From: Streptomyces sp. A3M-1-3
GTDB lineage: Bacteria; Actinomycetota; Actinomycetes; Streptomycetales; Streptomycetaceae
DNA: 64,000 nt
Direction of reading: 5' to 3'
Assembly (NCBI RefSeq): GCF_024213665.1
Contig: NZ_JANAVP010000012.1
Coordinates: 124,001 to 188,000, forward strand
Shown: piece after piece, positions 36,240-44,736 of the stretch
Numbering within the stretch: position 1 is the first letter of the stretch
Layout: the number at the start of each line of letters is the position of its first letter
Position numbers and translations under genes: made by a program
The notes under the pieces: generated by a model
What the model was told of the DNA's origin: nothing
Databases searched by the model: none
Seen by the model: only the letters and a program-made list of their open reading frames with translations

Positions 36240-36311
36240 ATCGGTCGCAACCAGTCGGTGGCCGCCCTGCGTCCGTACGCGTGTACGCTCACGCGGCGGA
36301 GGGGAGAAACG

Positions 36312-36704
36312 GTGTTCGACGGTTCGAGGAGCAGGCTGCCCGCGCGGGGCCTGGCCCTGTGCGCATCGGCTCTGGCACTGGCCATGGGGGCACTGGCCGC
36401 GCCCAGCGCGCAGGCGGCCGCGCCGTGCGCGGGGCGGATCGTCAAGACGGTGCCCTTCGCCACCGGCCAGGTACACGTCTACAAGACCCGTACCCATGCC
36501 TGCGCGGTCACGATCTCCCGGCGGCCGGGCGTCCGGCAGCACATGTCGGTCACCATCCAGCCCCGGGGCGGCCGTGCCGTCAAGGACAGCGGCCGTTACA
36601 CGCGTATGGCGGGCCCGGTGGCGGTGTACGCGCTGAACCGCTGTGTGAAGGTGGCGGGTTCGGTGGGGAGCAAATCGGGCGCTTCCGGCTGGATCCTCTG
36701 CTGA
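36312..36704 (+). CDS. Small secreted cysteine-containing protein
   Basis: 130 aa from the GTG at 36312, with GGAGGGGA just upstream. A signal peptide (LALCASALALAMGALAAPSAQA) precedes a ~90-residue mature domain with four Cys (APCAGR, HACAVT, NRCVKV, and the C-terminal WILC), spaced for two disulfides. No family recognised; similar four-Cys secreted proteins are common in Streptomyces and unassigned. Monocistronic position. Confidence 0.8.
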   Translation: MFDGSRSRLPARGLALCASALALAMGALAAPSAQAAAPCAGRIVKTVPFATGQVHVYKTRTHACAVTISRRPGVRQHMSVTIQPRGGRAVKDSGRYTRMAGPVAVYALNRCVKVAGSVGSKSGASGWILC

Positions 36705-36816
36705 CCCCGGACCTGGTCCGGCGACCGACTTGACGCTCGTTTTCAACTGGGTCTGGCGGCCGACGCGTTGCCCCCGCTAGGTTCACGGCGACTGCTGTGA
36801 ATCAAGGGGAGGGTGA

Positions 36817-38250
36817 ATGCGCAAGGCGCTCAGATGGCTGCTGTCGCTCGTGGTGCTCATAGGCACCGTGAGTGCGGCCGGCGCGACCGCTGGGGCGGCC
36901 ACCGCCGCCGAGCCGGCCGCCGGCACGGACATCAAGGACCGGATCCTCGCCATACCGGGGATGAGTCTCATCGAGGAGAAGCCGTACCCCGGTTACCGCT
37001 TCTTCGTCCTGAACTACACACAGCCGGTCGACCACCGGCACCCGAAGAACGGCTCCTTCAAGCAGCGGATCACTCTGCTGCACAAGGACACCAACCGCCC
37101 CACGGTCTTCTTCACCTCCGGCTACAACGTCAACACCAACCCGCGCCGCAGCGAGCCGACCACCATCATCGACGGCAACCAGGTGTCGATGGAGTACCGC
37201 TTCTTCACGCCGTCCCGCCCGGACCCGGCCAACTGGTCCAAGCTGGACATCTGGCAGGCCGCCAGCGACCAGCACCGCATCTTCACCGACCTGAAGAAGA
37301 TCTACGCCAAGAAGTGGCTCTCCACGGGCGGCTCGAAGGGCGGCATGACCGCCACGTACTACGAGCGCCACTACCCGCGCGACATGGACGGCGTCGTCGC
37401 CTACGTCGCCCCCAACGACGTGGTGAACAAGGAGGACTCGGCGTACGACCGGTTCTTCGAGAAGGTCGGCACCAAGGAGTGCCGCGACAAGCTGAACGCC
37501 GTGCAGCGCGAGGCGCTCGTGCGGCGCGCGCCGCTGGAGGCCAAGTACCAGGCATGGGCGACGGCCGAAGGCGCCACGTTCACCACGGTCGGCAACCTCG
37601 ACCGGGCGTTCGAGGCCGTGGTCCTGGACTACGTCTGGGCGTTCTGGCAGTACAGCCTGGTGGCCGACTGCGAGGCGATCCCGGTGGCCGCGACCGCGAC
37701 CGACCAGGAGATCTACGACTCCATCGACGCGATCTCCGGCTTCTCCTTCTACACCGACCAGGGTCTGGCGCAGTACACGCCGTACTACTACCAGGCCGGC
37801 ACCGAGCTGGGCTCGCCCGACATCAAGCAGCCGCACCTGAAGGGGCTGAGCCGCTACGGCTACCAGCCGCCGCGGAACTTCGTGCCGCGTGACATCCCGA
37901 TGCGCTTCAAGCCGTGGGTGATGGACGACGTGGACAGCTGGGTTCGGCAGCACGCCAAGCAGATGCTGTTCGTGTACGGCGAGAACGACCCGTGGGGCGC
38001 CGAGCCGTTCCGTCTCGGCAAGGGCGCGCGTGACAGCTACGTCTTCACCGCGCCGGGCGCCAACCACGGTGCCAACGTCGCCGGTCTGGTCGCGGACCAG
38101 AAGGCGAAGGCCACCGCGGAGATCCTTCAGTGGGCGGGCGTCGCCCCGGCCGCCGTCCAGGAGAACCCGGCGAAGGCCAAGCCGCTGGCGAAGTCCGACG
38201 CGAAGCTGGACAAGTACGACATCGAGCGCGAGCCGACGCTGCGCCCGTAA
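36817..38250 (+). CDS. Secreted tripeptidyl aminopeptidase, peptidase family S37 (PS-10)
   Basis: 477 aa. An N-terminal signal peptide (LLSLVVLIGTVSAAGATAGAATAAEP) and an S37/PS-10-type serine peptidase follow: nucleophile Ser in LSTGGSKGGMTATYYERHYP, Asp in YGENDPWGAEPF and His in PGANHGANV. The start ATG has GGGGAGG upstream. These enzymes remove tripeptides from N-termini, including the processing of secreted pro-enzymes. The final ~25 residues (AVQENPAKAKPLAKSDAKLDKYD) form a Lys/Ala-rich tail not in the catalytic fold. Ends in a strong convergent terminator hairpin. Confidence 0.92.
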   Translation: MRKALRWLLSLVVLIGTVSAAGATAGAATAAEPAAGTDIKDRILAIPGMSLIEEKPYPGYRFFVLNYTQPVDHRHPKNGSFKQRITLLHKDTNRPTVFFTSGYNVNTNPRRSEPTTIIDGNQVSMEYRFFTPSRPDPANWSKLDIWQAASDQHRIFTDLKKIYAKKWLSTGGSKGGMTATYYERHYPRDMDGVVAYVAPNDVVNKEDSAYDRFFEKVGTKECRDKLNAVQREALVRRAPLEAKYQAWATAEGATFTTVGNLDRAFEAVVLDYVWAFWQYSLVADCEAIPVAATATDQEIYDSIDAISGFSFYTDQGLAQYTPYYYQAGTELGSPDIKQPHLKGLSRYGYQPPRNFVPRDIPMRFKPWVMDDVDSWVRQHAKQMLFVYGENDPWGAEPFRLGKGARDSYVFTAPGANHGANVAGLVADQKAKATAEILQWAGVAPAAVQENPAKAKPLAKSDAKLDKYDIEREPTLRP

Positions 38251-38268
38251 GCACGGGCGGCTCCGCAC

Positions 38269-38306
38269 GGGCTGCGCCCGCCGCTCATACGCGGCGGGCG
38301 CAGCCC
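38269..38306. terminator. Bidirectional terminator hairpin between convergent genes
   Basis: A perfect 16-bp stem GGGCTGCGCCCGCCGC/GCGGCGGGCGCAGCCC with a 6-base loop. It serves the S37 peptidase gene ending at 38250 and the lipoprotein gene ending at 38285, whose stop codon lies in the loop. Confidence 0.88.
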
Positions 38307-38869
38307 ACCGGTTTCTCGCCGCCCAGTTGCACGTACAGCGCGGTCGAGGGCGGGCACTGGCCGCGCCGGCCAACCGCCCGCTCCACCTGGAACTCCGGTG
38401 CCCGCTCGGCCGATCCGTCGCAGGCGGTCTCCTTCACCTGGCCCTCGCGCGCGCTGTAGACGCAGTCGCCGACGACGGTGAGCGGTCCGCCGCCCATGCC
38501 CGGGTCGCCGGGATGCGGGGGTTCGAGATTGCGCATACAGGCGTAGCCCTTGGGCACGCCGAGGGGGCCGCTCTCGCTGATGTGCAGGACGAAGTCGGTG
38601 GCGGCCGGGCAGGCGGGTCCGGCTGCCCGGCTCCCGTCGTGGCGGGCCAGCACCCGGGCGGCCGCCTTCTCGCTGGTGCAGGAGACCTCGCGGAACTCTC
38701 CCAGGGCGCGTGAACTGCACTCCGCCGTCCCCAGAAACGTCGCGCCGTGCCCGGAGGGCATGACGGTCGCGGCGTCGTCGCCGGGACCCGCCTGCGGCTG
38801 CCGGCAGCCGGCCAGCAGCAGTGACAGCAGCAGGGCGCACACCACTCCCGTGTACGGCCACTTGTGCAT
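38285..38869 (-). CDS. Secreted lipoprotein, function unknown
   Basis: 194 aa from the ATG at 38867-38869, with a G-rich region before it. The N-terminus MHKWPYTGVVCALLLSLLLAGC is a lipoprotein signal peptide with lipobox LLAGC. The body has eight further Cys (for example TAECSSRAL, VSCTSEK, PACPAATD, GDCVYS, ETACDGS, GQCPPST, VGCARRV), an arrangement of short C-x-S/T repeats around a conserved V-x-x-V/R-T core typical of Streptomyces extracytoplasmic LppU/SCO3404-like proteins. Its last five codons and stop fall in the right arm and loop of the terminator hairpin. Confidence 0.75.
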   Translation of the reverse strand: MHKWPYTGVVCALLLSLLLAGCRQPQAGPGDDAATVMPSGHGATFLGTAECSSRALGEFREVSCTSEKAAARVLARHDGSRAAGPACPAATDFVLHISESGPLGVPKGYACMRNLEPPHPGDPGMGGGPLTVVGDCVYSAREGQVKETACDGSAERAPEFQVERAVGRRGQCPPSTALYVQLGGEKPVGCARRV

Positions 38870-38934
38870 AGACCCCCCCGGTGCGTGCATCCAGCGTGGC
38901 CCGCCGAAGCGGGCTCACGCCGGATGAACCGAGG

Positions 38935-40752
38935 TCAGTACGTCAATCCGTGGCCCACCGCATACAGCACCTGCGTGGGGTCGTCCGCGCGCTGCACCGG
39001 CACCGGCAGCTTGCCGGTGGGCTCGGCCTGCCCCGCGATGACCCGCGCCGCGGCCCGGAGTTCGACGTCGGTCCAGGAGTACGTGGCGAGGCTCGCCCCG
39101 AACCCCGAGAGCCGGGCGATGTCGTACGGATTGCGGATCGCGACCGTCACCACGGGCACCCCGGTCGCCGCCAGCTCGGACACCAGCGTGCGCTGCGGGC
39201 TGGTCGCCGAGACGTTGTACGTGCCGACGATCACGGCGTCCTTGCCCTGCGCGGCGGCCACCGCTTCGTTGATCTTCGCCTGGGTCGGGGTGATCCCGGT
39301 GGAGAGCGCGGCGGCGGTGAAGCCCAGTTCCGTGAGCGCCTGGGCCAGGACGGTGGTCGGCGGGCCGGTCGTCCCGGACGGCGAGGCCGGATCGGCCCCC
39401 ACGACCAGCAGCTTCGGCTCGCGGCGCCGGGACAGCGGCAGCAGTCCGCCGGTGTTGGCGAGGAGGGTGGTGGTCTCCTCGGCGATCCGGTCGGCGGCGG
39501 CGAGGTGCGAGCGGATCCCCACGGTCCGGTCGACGCCCCGGTGGGTGACGTACGGATCGCGGAACAGCCCGCGCCGCGCCTTGAGTTGCAGGATGCGCAG
39601 AATGGATTCCTCAATCCGAGCCTCGCTGATCTCACCGTTCTTGACGGCGCTCAGCACCGCGTTCCAGGCGACCGCCAGGTTCGGCGGGTTCAGCAGCTGG
39701 TCGCAGCCCGCCTTGAGGGCGAGCACCGGCACCCGTTCGTCACCGTACTTCTGCCGTACGCCCGCCATGCCGAGGGAGTCCGTGACCACGACCCCGTCGT
39801 AGCCGAGCTGCTCGCGCAGGATGCCGGTGAGAATCGGGCGGGAGAGGGTGGCCGGGTCCAGTGCCGGGTCCAGTGCTGGGACGACGATGTGCGCGGTCAT
39901 GATCGAGTCGATGCCGGCGGCGATGGCGGCCCGGAACGGCGGGGCGTCCAGCTCCTCCCACTGCTCCGGCGTGTGGTGGATGGTGGGAAGGGCGTAGTGG
40001 CTGTCGTCCTTGGTGTCGCCGTGCCCCGGGAAGTGCTTGGCCGTCGCGGCTACTCCGGCGCTCTGGTAGCCCTTGACCTGGGCGGCCGCCAGCCGGGCCG
40101 CTGCCTGCGGGTCCGAGCTGAAGGACCGTACCCCGATCACCGGGTTGGCGGGATTGACGTTGACGTCCGCGACCGGGGCGTAGTTCTGCAGGATGCCCAC
40201 GGCGGCGAGTTCGGCGCCGGCGATCTGCGCGGCCCGGCGGGTGTCGGAGCGGGAGCCGCCCGCGCCGAGCGCCATCGCGCCCGGTACCAGGGTGGCGGGT
40301 TTGCCGACCCGGCAGACGATGCCGTGCTCCTGGTCGGTGGAGATCAGCAGCGGCACGGGGGTGGGCTGGGCGAGGCCGGCCCGCTGGATGCCGTTCGAGA
40401 GGTCGGCGATCTGGTGCGGGTCGCGGGTGTTGTGGGCCCAGGTGAAGTAGATGATGCCGCCGACGTGGTAGGTGGCGATCAGCTCGGCGGCCGTCCTGAC
40501 GCCGATCTCCTTGAGGTTGGCGTCGATGTCGGCCTGGTCGGGGGCGGTCGCGGAGTGTCCGTACACCCGCATCACGAAGAGCTGGCCGACCTTCTCCTCG
40601 AGGCTCATCCGGGCGATGAGCCGCATGAGCCGGTCCCGGGTCCTGGCCCTGCCCGACTCGTCGGCGGCCGAGGCGGTGGGGGTGGTGGCCGCCGCGGCGG
40701 CGACCGCGGCGGTAGCGGTGAGCAGGGTGCGTCTGGAGGTGCGGTACTGCAC
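38935..40752 (-). CDS. Secreted GH3 beta-N-acetylhexosaminidase (NagZ-like)
   Basis: 605 aa from the GTG at 40750-40752 (AAGGAG upstream). A Tat signal (RTSRRTLLTATAAVAAAAA) implies export of a folded protein. The GH3 domain has STDQEHGIVCRVG, the NagZ-type His/Asp dyad loop KHFPGHGDTKDDSHYALPTI (general acid-base His), and the nucleophile Asp in VVVTDSLGMAGV. A C-terminal GH3 C-domain follows. NagZ enzymes release GlcNAc from peptidoglycan or chitin fragments. Expected substrates are N-acetylglucosaminides. Confidence 0.92.
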   Translation of the reverse strand: MQYRTSRRTLLTATAAVAAAAATTPTASAADESGRARTRDRLMRLIARMSLEEKVGQLFVMRVYGHSATAPDQADIDANLKEIGVRTAAELIATYHVGGIIYFTWAHNTRDPHQIADLSNGIQRAGLAQPTPVPLLISTDQEHGIVCRVGKPATLVPGAMALGAGGSRSDTRRAAQIAGAELAAVGILQNYAPVADVNVNPANPVIGVRSFSSDPQAAARLAAAQVKGYQSAGVAATAKHFPGHGDTKDDSHYALPTIHHTPEQWEELDAPPFRAAIAAGIDSIMTAHIVVPALDPALDPATLSRPILTGILREQLGYDGVVVTDSLGMAGVRQKYGDERVPVLALKAGCDQLLNPPNLAVAWNAVLSAVKNGEISEARIEESILRILQLKARRGLFRDPYVTHRGVDRTVGIRSHLAAADRIAEETTTLLANTGGLLPLSRRREPKLLVVGADPASPSGTTGPPTTVLAQALTELGFTAAALSTGITPTQAKINEAVAAAQGKDAVIVGTYNVSATSPQRTLVSELAATGVPVVTVAIRNPYDIARLSGFGASLATYSWTDVELRAAARVIAGQAEPTGKLPVPVQRADDPTQVLYAVGHGLTY

Positions 40753-41090
40753 GTGAGCTCCTTCCGGCCATGCTGTGAAGGAAACTGCCAAGGAGTCACG
40801 GATATCCGGAAAGTAACTGCCAGGTCAAGAGACCCGCCGCAGAAAGATGACCGCCACCGGCGCTTCGGAGGGGGGCGCGCCGATGGCGGTGTGCTGCCGG
40901 CCGCAGGCGGCTGCAGAGGGGAGTCGGCCATCGCAGCCGGCAACGAGGCCGACACCGCGGTGCGGAGACTCTCCGGCGGCACCGCGATTGGACGGCCCGG
41001 CCCCCCGCCGGGTTCCCGGCGCGCCGGGTATGGCGCCGAAATGGTGCGGACGGGCCGGGCGTTGCGCGGGGGGCGGCCCCCGTAGGACCC
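40753..41090. other. Intergenic region, no gene seen
   Basis: 338 bases between the GH3 gene and the GNAT gene, both on the minus strand. I see no coding signal, repeat or strong hairpin; short overlapping frames here are GC-rich shadows. Confidence 0.5.
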
Positions 41091-41612
41091 CTAGCGGAGT
41101 TCACCTTCCAGCAGGCCCATCGTGAACTGGTCGTACCACTTGCCGTCGCGTCGGAAGACCTGGCGCAGCCTGCCCTCGTCTACGAAGCCGACCCTCTGGT
41201 AGACGCGGTGAGCGGCCTGGTTCTCGGTGACTACCGTTAGCGTGATCTTGTGCAGCCGCATGTCCTCGAAGCCGTAGCGGCAGATCGTCCGCATCGCGTC
41301 GGTGGCGTAGCCGCGCCCCCAGTACTCCTTCTCGCCGAGGTAGATGTCGAGCGTGGCGCAGCCGGTTTCCGGCTCGGCGTCGTGCAGGGCGACCAGGCCG
41401 ATGAGCTTCGCGTCGGCGAGTACCTCTATCCCGAACAGCACGTCGCCGTACGTATTGCGCGGCCGCTCGGCCATCCACTTCTCGACCTGGGCCAGCGGCT
41501 GGGCGTAGCCGTCGTCCATCCACCACATGACGTCGGGGTCGTGGTTCCACCGCCACAGCGCCTCAGCATCCGACGGCCCCATCGGGCGCAGCTTCACCAG
41601 GTCTCCGAGCAC
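41091..41612 (-). CDS. GNAT N-acetyltransferase (RimJ/RimL type)
   Basis: 173 aa, GTG start at 41612. RimJ/RimL-type Acetyltransf_3 domain: an N-terminal LRPMGPSDAEALWRWNHDPDVMWW, the acetyl-CoA-binding LGEKEYWGRGYATDAMRTICRYGFEDMRLHKITLTV and the closing motif NQAAHRVYQRVGFVDEGRLRQVFRRDGKWYDQFTMGLL. The substrate could be a protein N-terminus, an aminoglycoside or another amine. Stands alone. Confidence 0.88.
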   Translation of the reverse strand: MLGDLVKLRPMGPSDAEALWRWNHDPDVMWWMDDGYAQPLAQVEKWMAERPRNTYGDVLFGIEVLADAKLIGLVALHDAEPETGCATLDIYLGEKEYWGRGYATDAMRTICRYGFEDMRLHKITLTVVTENQAAHRVYQRVGFVDEGRLRQVFRRDGKWYDQFTMGLLEGELR

Positions 41613-42208
41613 GACGCGTTCCAGCCCTTCGGTGTTTCATGATCGGCGTTCGCGGACCTGGTAGTGGTAGCACGGGCTGGAGTCCGCGTTCAATCCGATA
41701 AGCAGGTGTTGCCATCGGTGCCGACCGCGTGGCGGGCACAACTGCGACGCCGCGAGGAGTACGCGCTCGCCGTGGGATTCGCCCGCCTGCCCGGGCCAAC
41801 GGCAGGGAGACCGTACGCCTGCTCCTCGCTCCCGCATTTGGCGTCCGGGCGGCCCGATCCCCGCTGAACGTCGCTGCGGAGAAGACGTTGCTTGCCGGGG
41901 GATATTCGAAGGAGGGACGAATCCGCGGCCACGTGCATCTTCGCGGTGCCTGGCGTGACTCCATTGCCGACGGAATGTGGTGCTGGAGCCCTCCGTGATC
42001 GTCCGCCGGGCCGCTCCGGTGTGCCATAGGGCGTACAGCTGCTGGACCGGTACCGGTCCGAGGGCGATGGCTGTCCTCGGCCATGCTGCTGGACGAGGGC
42101 ATCAGCCCCCTGCGCTGGTGCGCCGCACTGCTGCTGCTGGGCGGGGTGGCGCTGACGTCACTGCAGGGCGGACGCAGCGGCCCCCGCACGAGATGGGCGC
42201 GCTGGCGC
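41613..42208. other. 596-base region with degenerate sequence and no intact gene
   Basis: No complete gene between the GNAT gene and the immunity-like gene. The right end holds a likely EamA transporter remnant (see 42083-42240). Frames elsewhere are short and mutually overlapping. Sequence appears to be gene debris at the border of the toxin operon. Confidence 0.55.
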
Positions 42209-42240
42209 CTAACTCACGCTCATCCCGCGATCGGGCCAGC
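42083..42240 (+). pseudogene. C-terminal remnant of an EamA/DMT-family transporter
   Basis: The frame reads MLLDEGISPLRWCAALLLLGGVALTSLQGG, the end of a DMT transporter: a final L-L-x-E-x-(L/I)-x-P-L-R-x-x-G-x-x-L-I-L-x-G-V-x-L helix. There is no room for the other nine helices and the upstream frame is broken. Confidence 0.4.
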
Positions 42241-42442
42241 GCTCGGTCTCTTCGTACATCGCGTTGATCTTCCGCGATGCCTTGAGGAAGGCATAGTCGG
42301 CGTCGCCGTCGACGGGCCGAGATCTGCGGCTGGCGACGTGCATGGTCAAGTGCCGGGACATTTCGGCCGGGTCGTCGCCGAACACGTACTCCACGGAATC
42401 CTCGCTCTCGGACACCTTCCGAAAGTAGACGAGAGCCGCCAT
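42209..42442 (-). CDS. Candidate immunity protein of the toxin operon
   Basis: 77 aa, small and acidic (MAALVYFRKVSESEDSVEYVFGDDPAEMSRHLTMHV). I do not recognise a family. The ATG at 42440-42442 overlaps the toxin stop codon as TGATG, with GAGGG about 9 bases upstream. Position, size, charge and coupling to the toxin 3' end are those of immunity genes in polymorphic-toxin loci. Direct evidence of immunity function is absent. Confidence 0.65.
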   Translation of the reverse strand: MAALVYFRKVSESEDSVEYVFGDDPAEMSRHLTMHVASRRSRPVDGDADYAFLKASRKINAMYEETERWPDRGMSVS

Positions 42443-44098
42443 CACCAATCACCCTCAATGTCTTCGCGCTTGTTCAGCGGCACCTGTTCCTGCCAATTGT
42501 ACTTTTCGTTCGCCACACGGTGTGCTTCCTGATATGTGGCCCCCGGGTTGTCGCGGAGATAGGTGAGTTCGGCGACTTCGTGTTCGAGCAGGAGGTGGTC
42601 CTCGGGCAGCGCATTGCCTGAGCGAAGCCGGATCCAGGCGTCGGCGATCTCGGCGTCCGCATCGAACTTCCGCATGACGACCTCGCCCGTCTCGTAGTCC
42701 TCGATTGGATGTTCCGTGTCGAAGACATGCTTCTTGACCGCGGCGATCTCTTCGGGAGTGAACCCGGTGGTTCCGTCGCCACGGGAGACGTCCCCGGTGC
42801 TCCGAGCGATGGCGTCGATGTCCCGGGAGTCCTCGAGGAAGTGGCTGTACGCGTTCTCGGCCCAACGTGTCTGCGCCGGGTCGTCCAGGAGGTCACGTGG
42901 CCGCCGACGCGCTCCGGTCAGCCATTCGTCACTCAACCGCGGCAGGGCTCCGGTCGGTGCCTCTCTCAGGCCCGCGCGGAGGCCGGCCCGGCCGAAGCCG
43001 GCGCCCTTGGTTCCGACGGCTTCAGGGAAGAGTCGGCCGAAGAACTCGCTGGGGTCATTCCGGAGACTGCCCCAGGCGTCCTTGATGGCTCGGTCGGGAT
43101 GGGCGACGGTGGAGGCCAGGCCGGCCAGCGTCATATGGACGTTCTCGTAGTACGCGGCGGGGTGGGTCAGGTTGTACGGGTCAAGCGGATTGACACCGCG
43201 GACGAAGTTCACGAGGCCGCCCGCACCCTTGGCGACGCCGCCCACCACATGGGTGAGTTCGATGCCTGCGGCCACTTGACCGGTCATGAAGTCATTGATC
43301 GCCCGGTTCAGCGGGGGCGGCTCCGCGGGTGCGTGCGCGAGAGCCGCGTGGACAGCCTTCTTCGCTGTCTCGGCGGCGTCGTTCCGCTGTCTGCGAGCGT
43401 CGTCAAGAATCTGTTGGGCGTGGTCTCGCTGGGCCGTTCCGGGATCCATGAACGGCTCGGGCCGGGGGCCGGGGGCCGGGGTCCTGGTCCGCCCTAATCC
43501 TGTCGTTGTAGGCGTCAACCTTCTTGTTGTACGCCTCGACTGCCTCAGCTGAGAACTGCTTGCCCTTCTTGTGAAGGTCGATGGCCTCCTGGGCCTTGCC
43601 TTGCGCCCACTTGACCGTGTCGGCATAGGACTCCAGCGCCCTGGCTGCGTCCTCACAGGCGTCCGCCGCGTGCAGCCAGTCGGTGGGGTGCATCGCGAAC
43701 TTCTCGCGGAACGCCTCCGCGGCCTCGCCTTTCCAATGCGAGGAGTCGAGCCTCTTCATGCCCTGTCCCACGCGGTCGAACGCCACCTGGAAGTCGAAGA
43801 GATGCTTCACGTTCTCCTGGATCTTGCTCAGGTTTCCGTGGATGAGCTCATTAGCGTCCTCGGTCTGGCCGAGCTGTTGCTCCCCCACCTCCGCCCCGAG
43901 CGAAGAGGCGGTACGGTCGCCCCAGTCCTCCACCGCGTCGGCAGCACCCTCGGCGCCGACATGATCCAGCGCGCCCCCGAGCTTGTCGGTGGTCCAGTCG
44001 ACGCCCTCGCCGAGCCTTTCCTTGCCCCAGTCGACGCCCTCTTCGAGCTTGCCGAGCCCCTTGTTCGCCCAGTCGTCGAGCGGTCCCCAGTCCGGCAT
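42442..44098 (-). pseudogene. WXG100/type VII-secreted polymorphic toxin, frameshifted by a 7-bp tandem repeat
   Basis: Two frames join into one 549-residue protein if one 7-bp unit is removed. The N-terminal part (44098-43459) has a WXG100-like helical hairpin (HLFDFQVAFDRVGQGMKRLDSSHWKGEAAEAFREKFAMHPTDW...AVEAYNKKVDAYNDRI), and the C-terminal part continues PRPEPFMDPGTAQRDHAQQILDDARRQRNDAAETAKKAVHAAL. The end is an unnamed ~110-residue domain with FTPEEIAAVKKHVFD, EIADAWIRLRSGNALPEDHLLLEHEVAELTYL and YQEAHRVANEKYNW. Three copies of GGGCCGG at 43459-43479 shift the frame by +1; two copies restore it. The ATG overlaps the upstream stop (TGATG). Confidence 0.82.
43459..43479. repeat. Three tandem copies of GGGCCGG inside the toxin gene
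   Basis: GGGCCGG x3 between the WXG100-like half and the distal half of the toxin. Seven is not a multiple of three, so copy number sets the reading frame. With two copies the two halves join in a single frame (P-R-P-E-P-F). Confidence 0.9.
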
Positions 44099-44736
44099 CA
44101 GCTGCCCCAGCTCTGGTCGTTCGCCCTCGTGCGCGCATCGTCGGAGGGGTCGAGCCAATCGTCCAGCTTGTCGTCGGCCGCCTCACGTGCCCGCGGGTCC
44201 ACTGCCCCGGCGTTCTCCATCGAGCCCATCAGGCCGTCGTTCACGTCCCAGGCGGTGTCCTGCCAGGTCTGCTTGACGTTCTCGTGGGCCTTCAGCATGG
44301 ACTCCGCGCTGACGTCCCGGTTGTCGTACGCGGACTGAGTCAGGACGTCGCCCCAGCCCTTCTTGGTAATTTCCTCCTCGCTCGCATACGGGTTTCCGTT
44401 CACTGAATTCGCCAGGACCTTGAAGCTGTTGCCGATGTACTGCTCCTGCTCATGGAAGCTGCCCGCCGACAGTCCCACGTCCTGCGCCAAGCTGTTGCCC
44501 TTGCCCACAAGAGCGCGTACCCCCCACTCCCAGCGCTCGCAGAACGTGGCGAACTCCGCCGTTAGTCCGCCGTGCCCGAGCTCCAGCCCCGACATGGCAA
44601 GGTGGGAAAATCCGCGACCCGTACTGGCCGTGCCCACCATCCCGAGTTCCTTCAACTCGGCCAGTGTCTTGGTAATCCCGTCCGCTATCAGCGCCAACCC
44701 TTGCTCGGGCGCCGCGAGATCCTCGTTTCCGCTCAA
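44098..44736 (-). CDS. ESX-like/type VII-associated helical protein
   Basis: 212 aa. Start TTG at 44734-44736, overlapping the upstream stop (TTGA), with a G-rich site before it. Mostly helical: an N-terminal helical hairpin (ALIADGITKTLAELKELGMVGTASTGRGFSHLAMSGLELGHGGLTAEFATFCERWEWGVRALVGKGN) resembles WXG100-like chaperone or adaptor proteins found upstream of Streptomyces type VII-secreted toxins. C-terminal part has YDNRDVSAESMLKAHENVKQTWQD. Stop overlaps the toxin ATG (TGATG), so it is co-translated with the toxin. The specific role is inferred. Confidence 0.8.
   Translation of the reverse strand: MSGNEDLAAPEQGLALIADGITKTLAELKELGMVGTASTGRGFSHLAMSGLELGHGGLTAEFATFCERWEWGVRALVGKGNSLAQDVGLSAGSFHEQEQYIGNSFKVLANSVNGNPYASEEEITKKGWGDVLTQSAYDNRDVSAESMLKAHENVKQTWQDTAWDVNDGLMGSMENAGAVDPRAREAADDKLDDWLDPSDDARTRANDQSWGS

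Noticed and set aside
41690..41938. 82-residue minus-strand ORF in the region left of the toxin operon
   Set aside because: No ribosome-binding site, composition like neighbouring shadow frames, no similarity noticed.
43459..43479. Programmed ribosomal frameshift joining the toxin halves
   Set aside because: No slippery heptamer plus pseudoknot seen; an extra tandem 7-bp copy explains the shift exactly.
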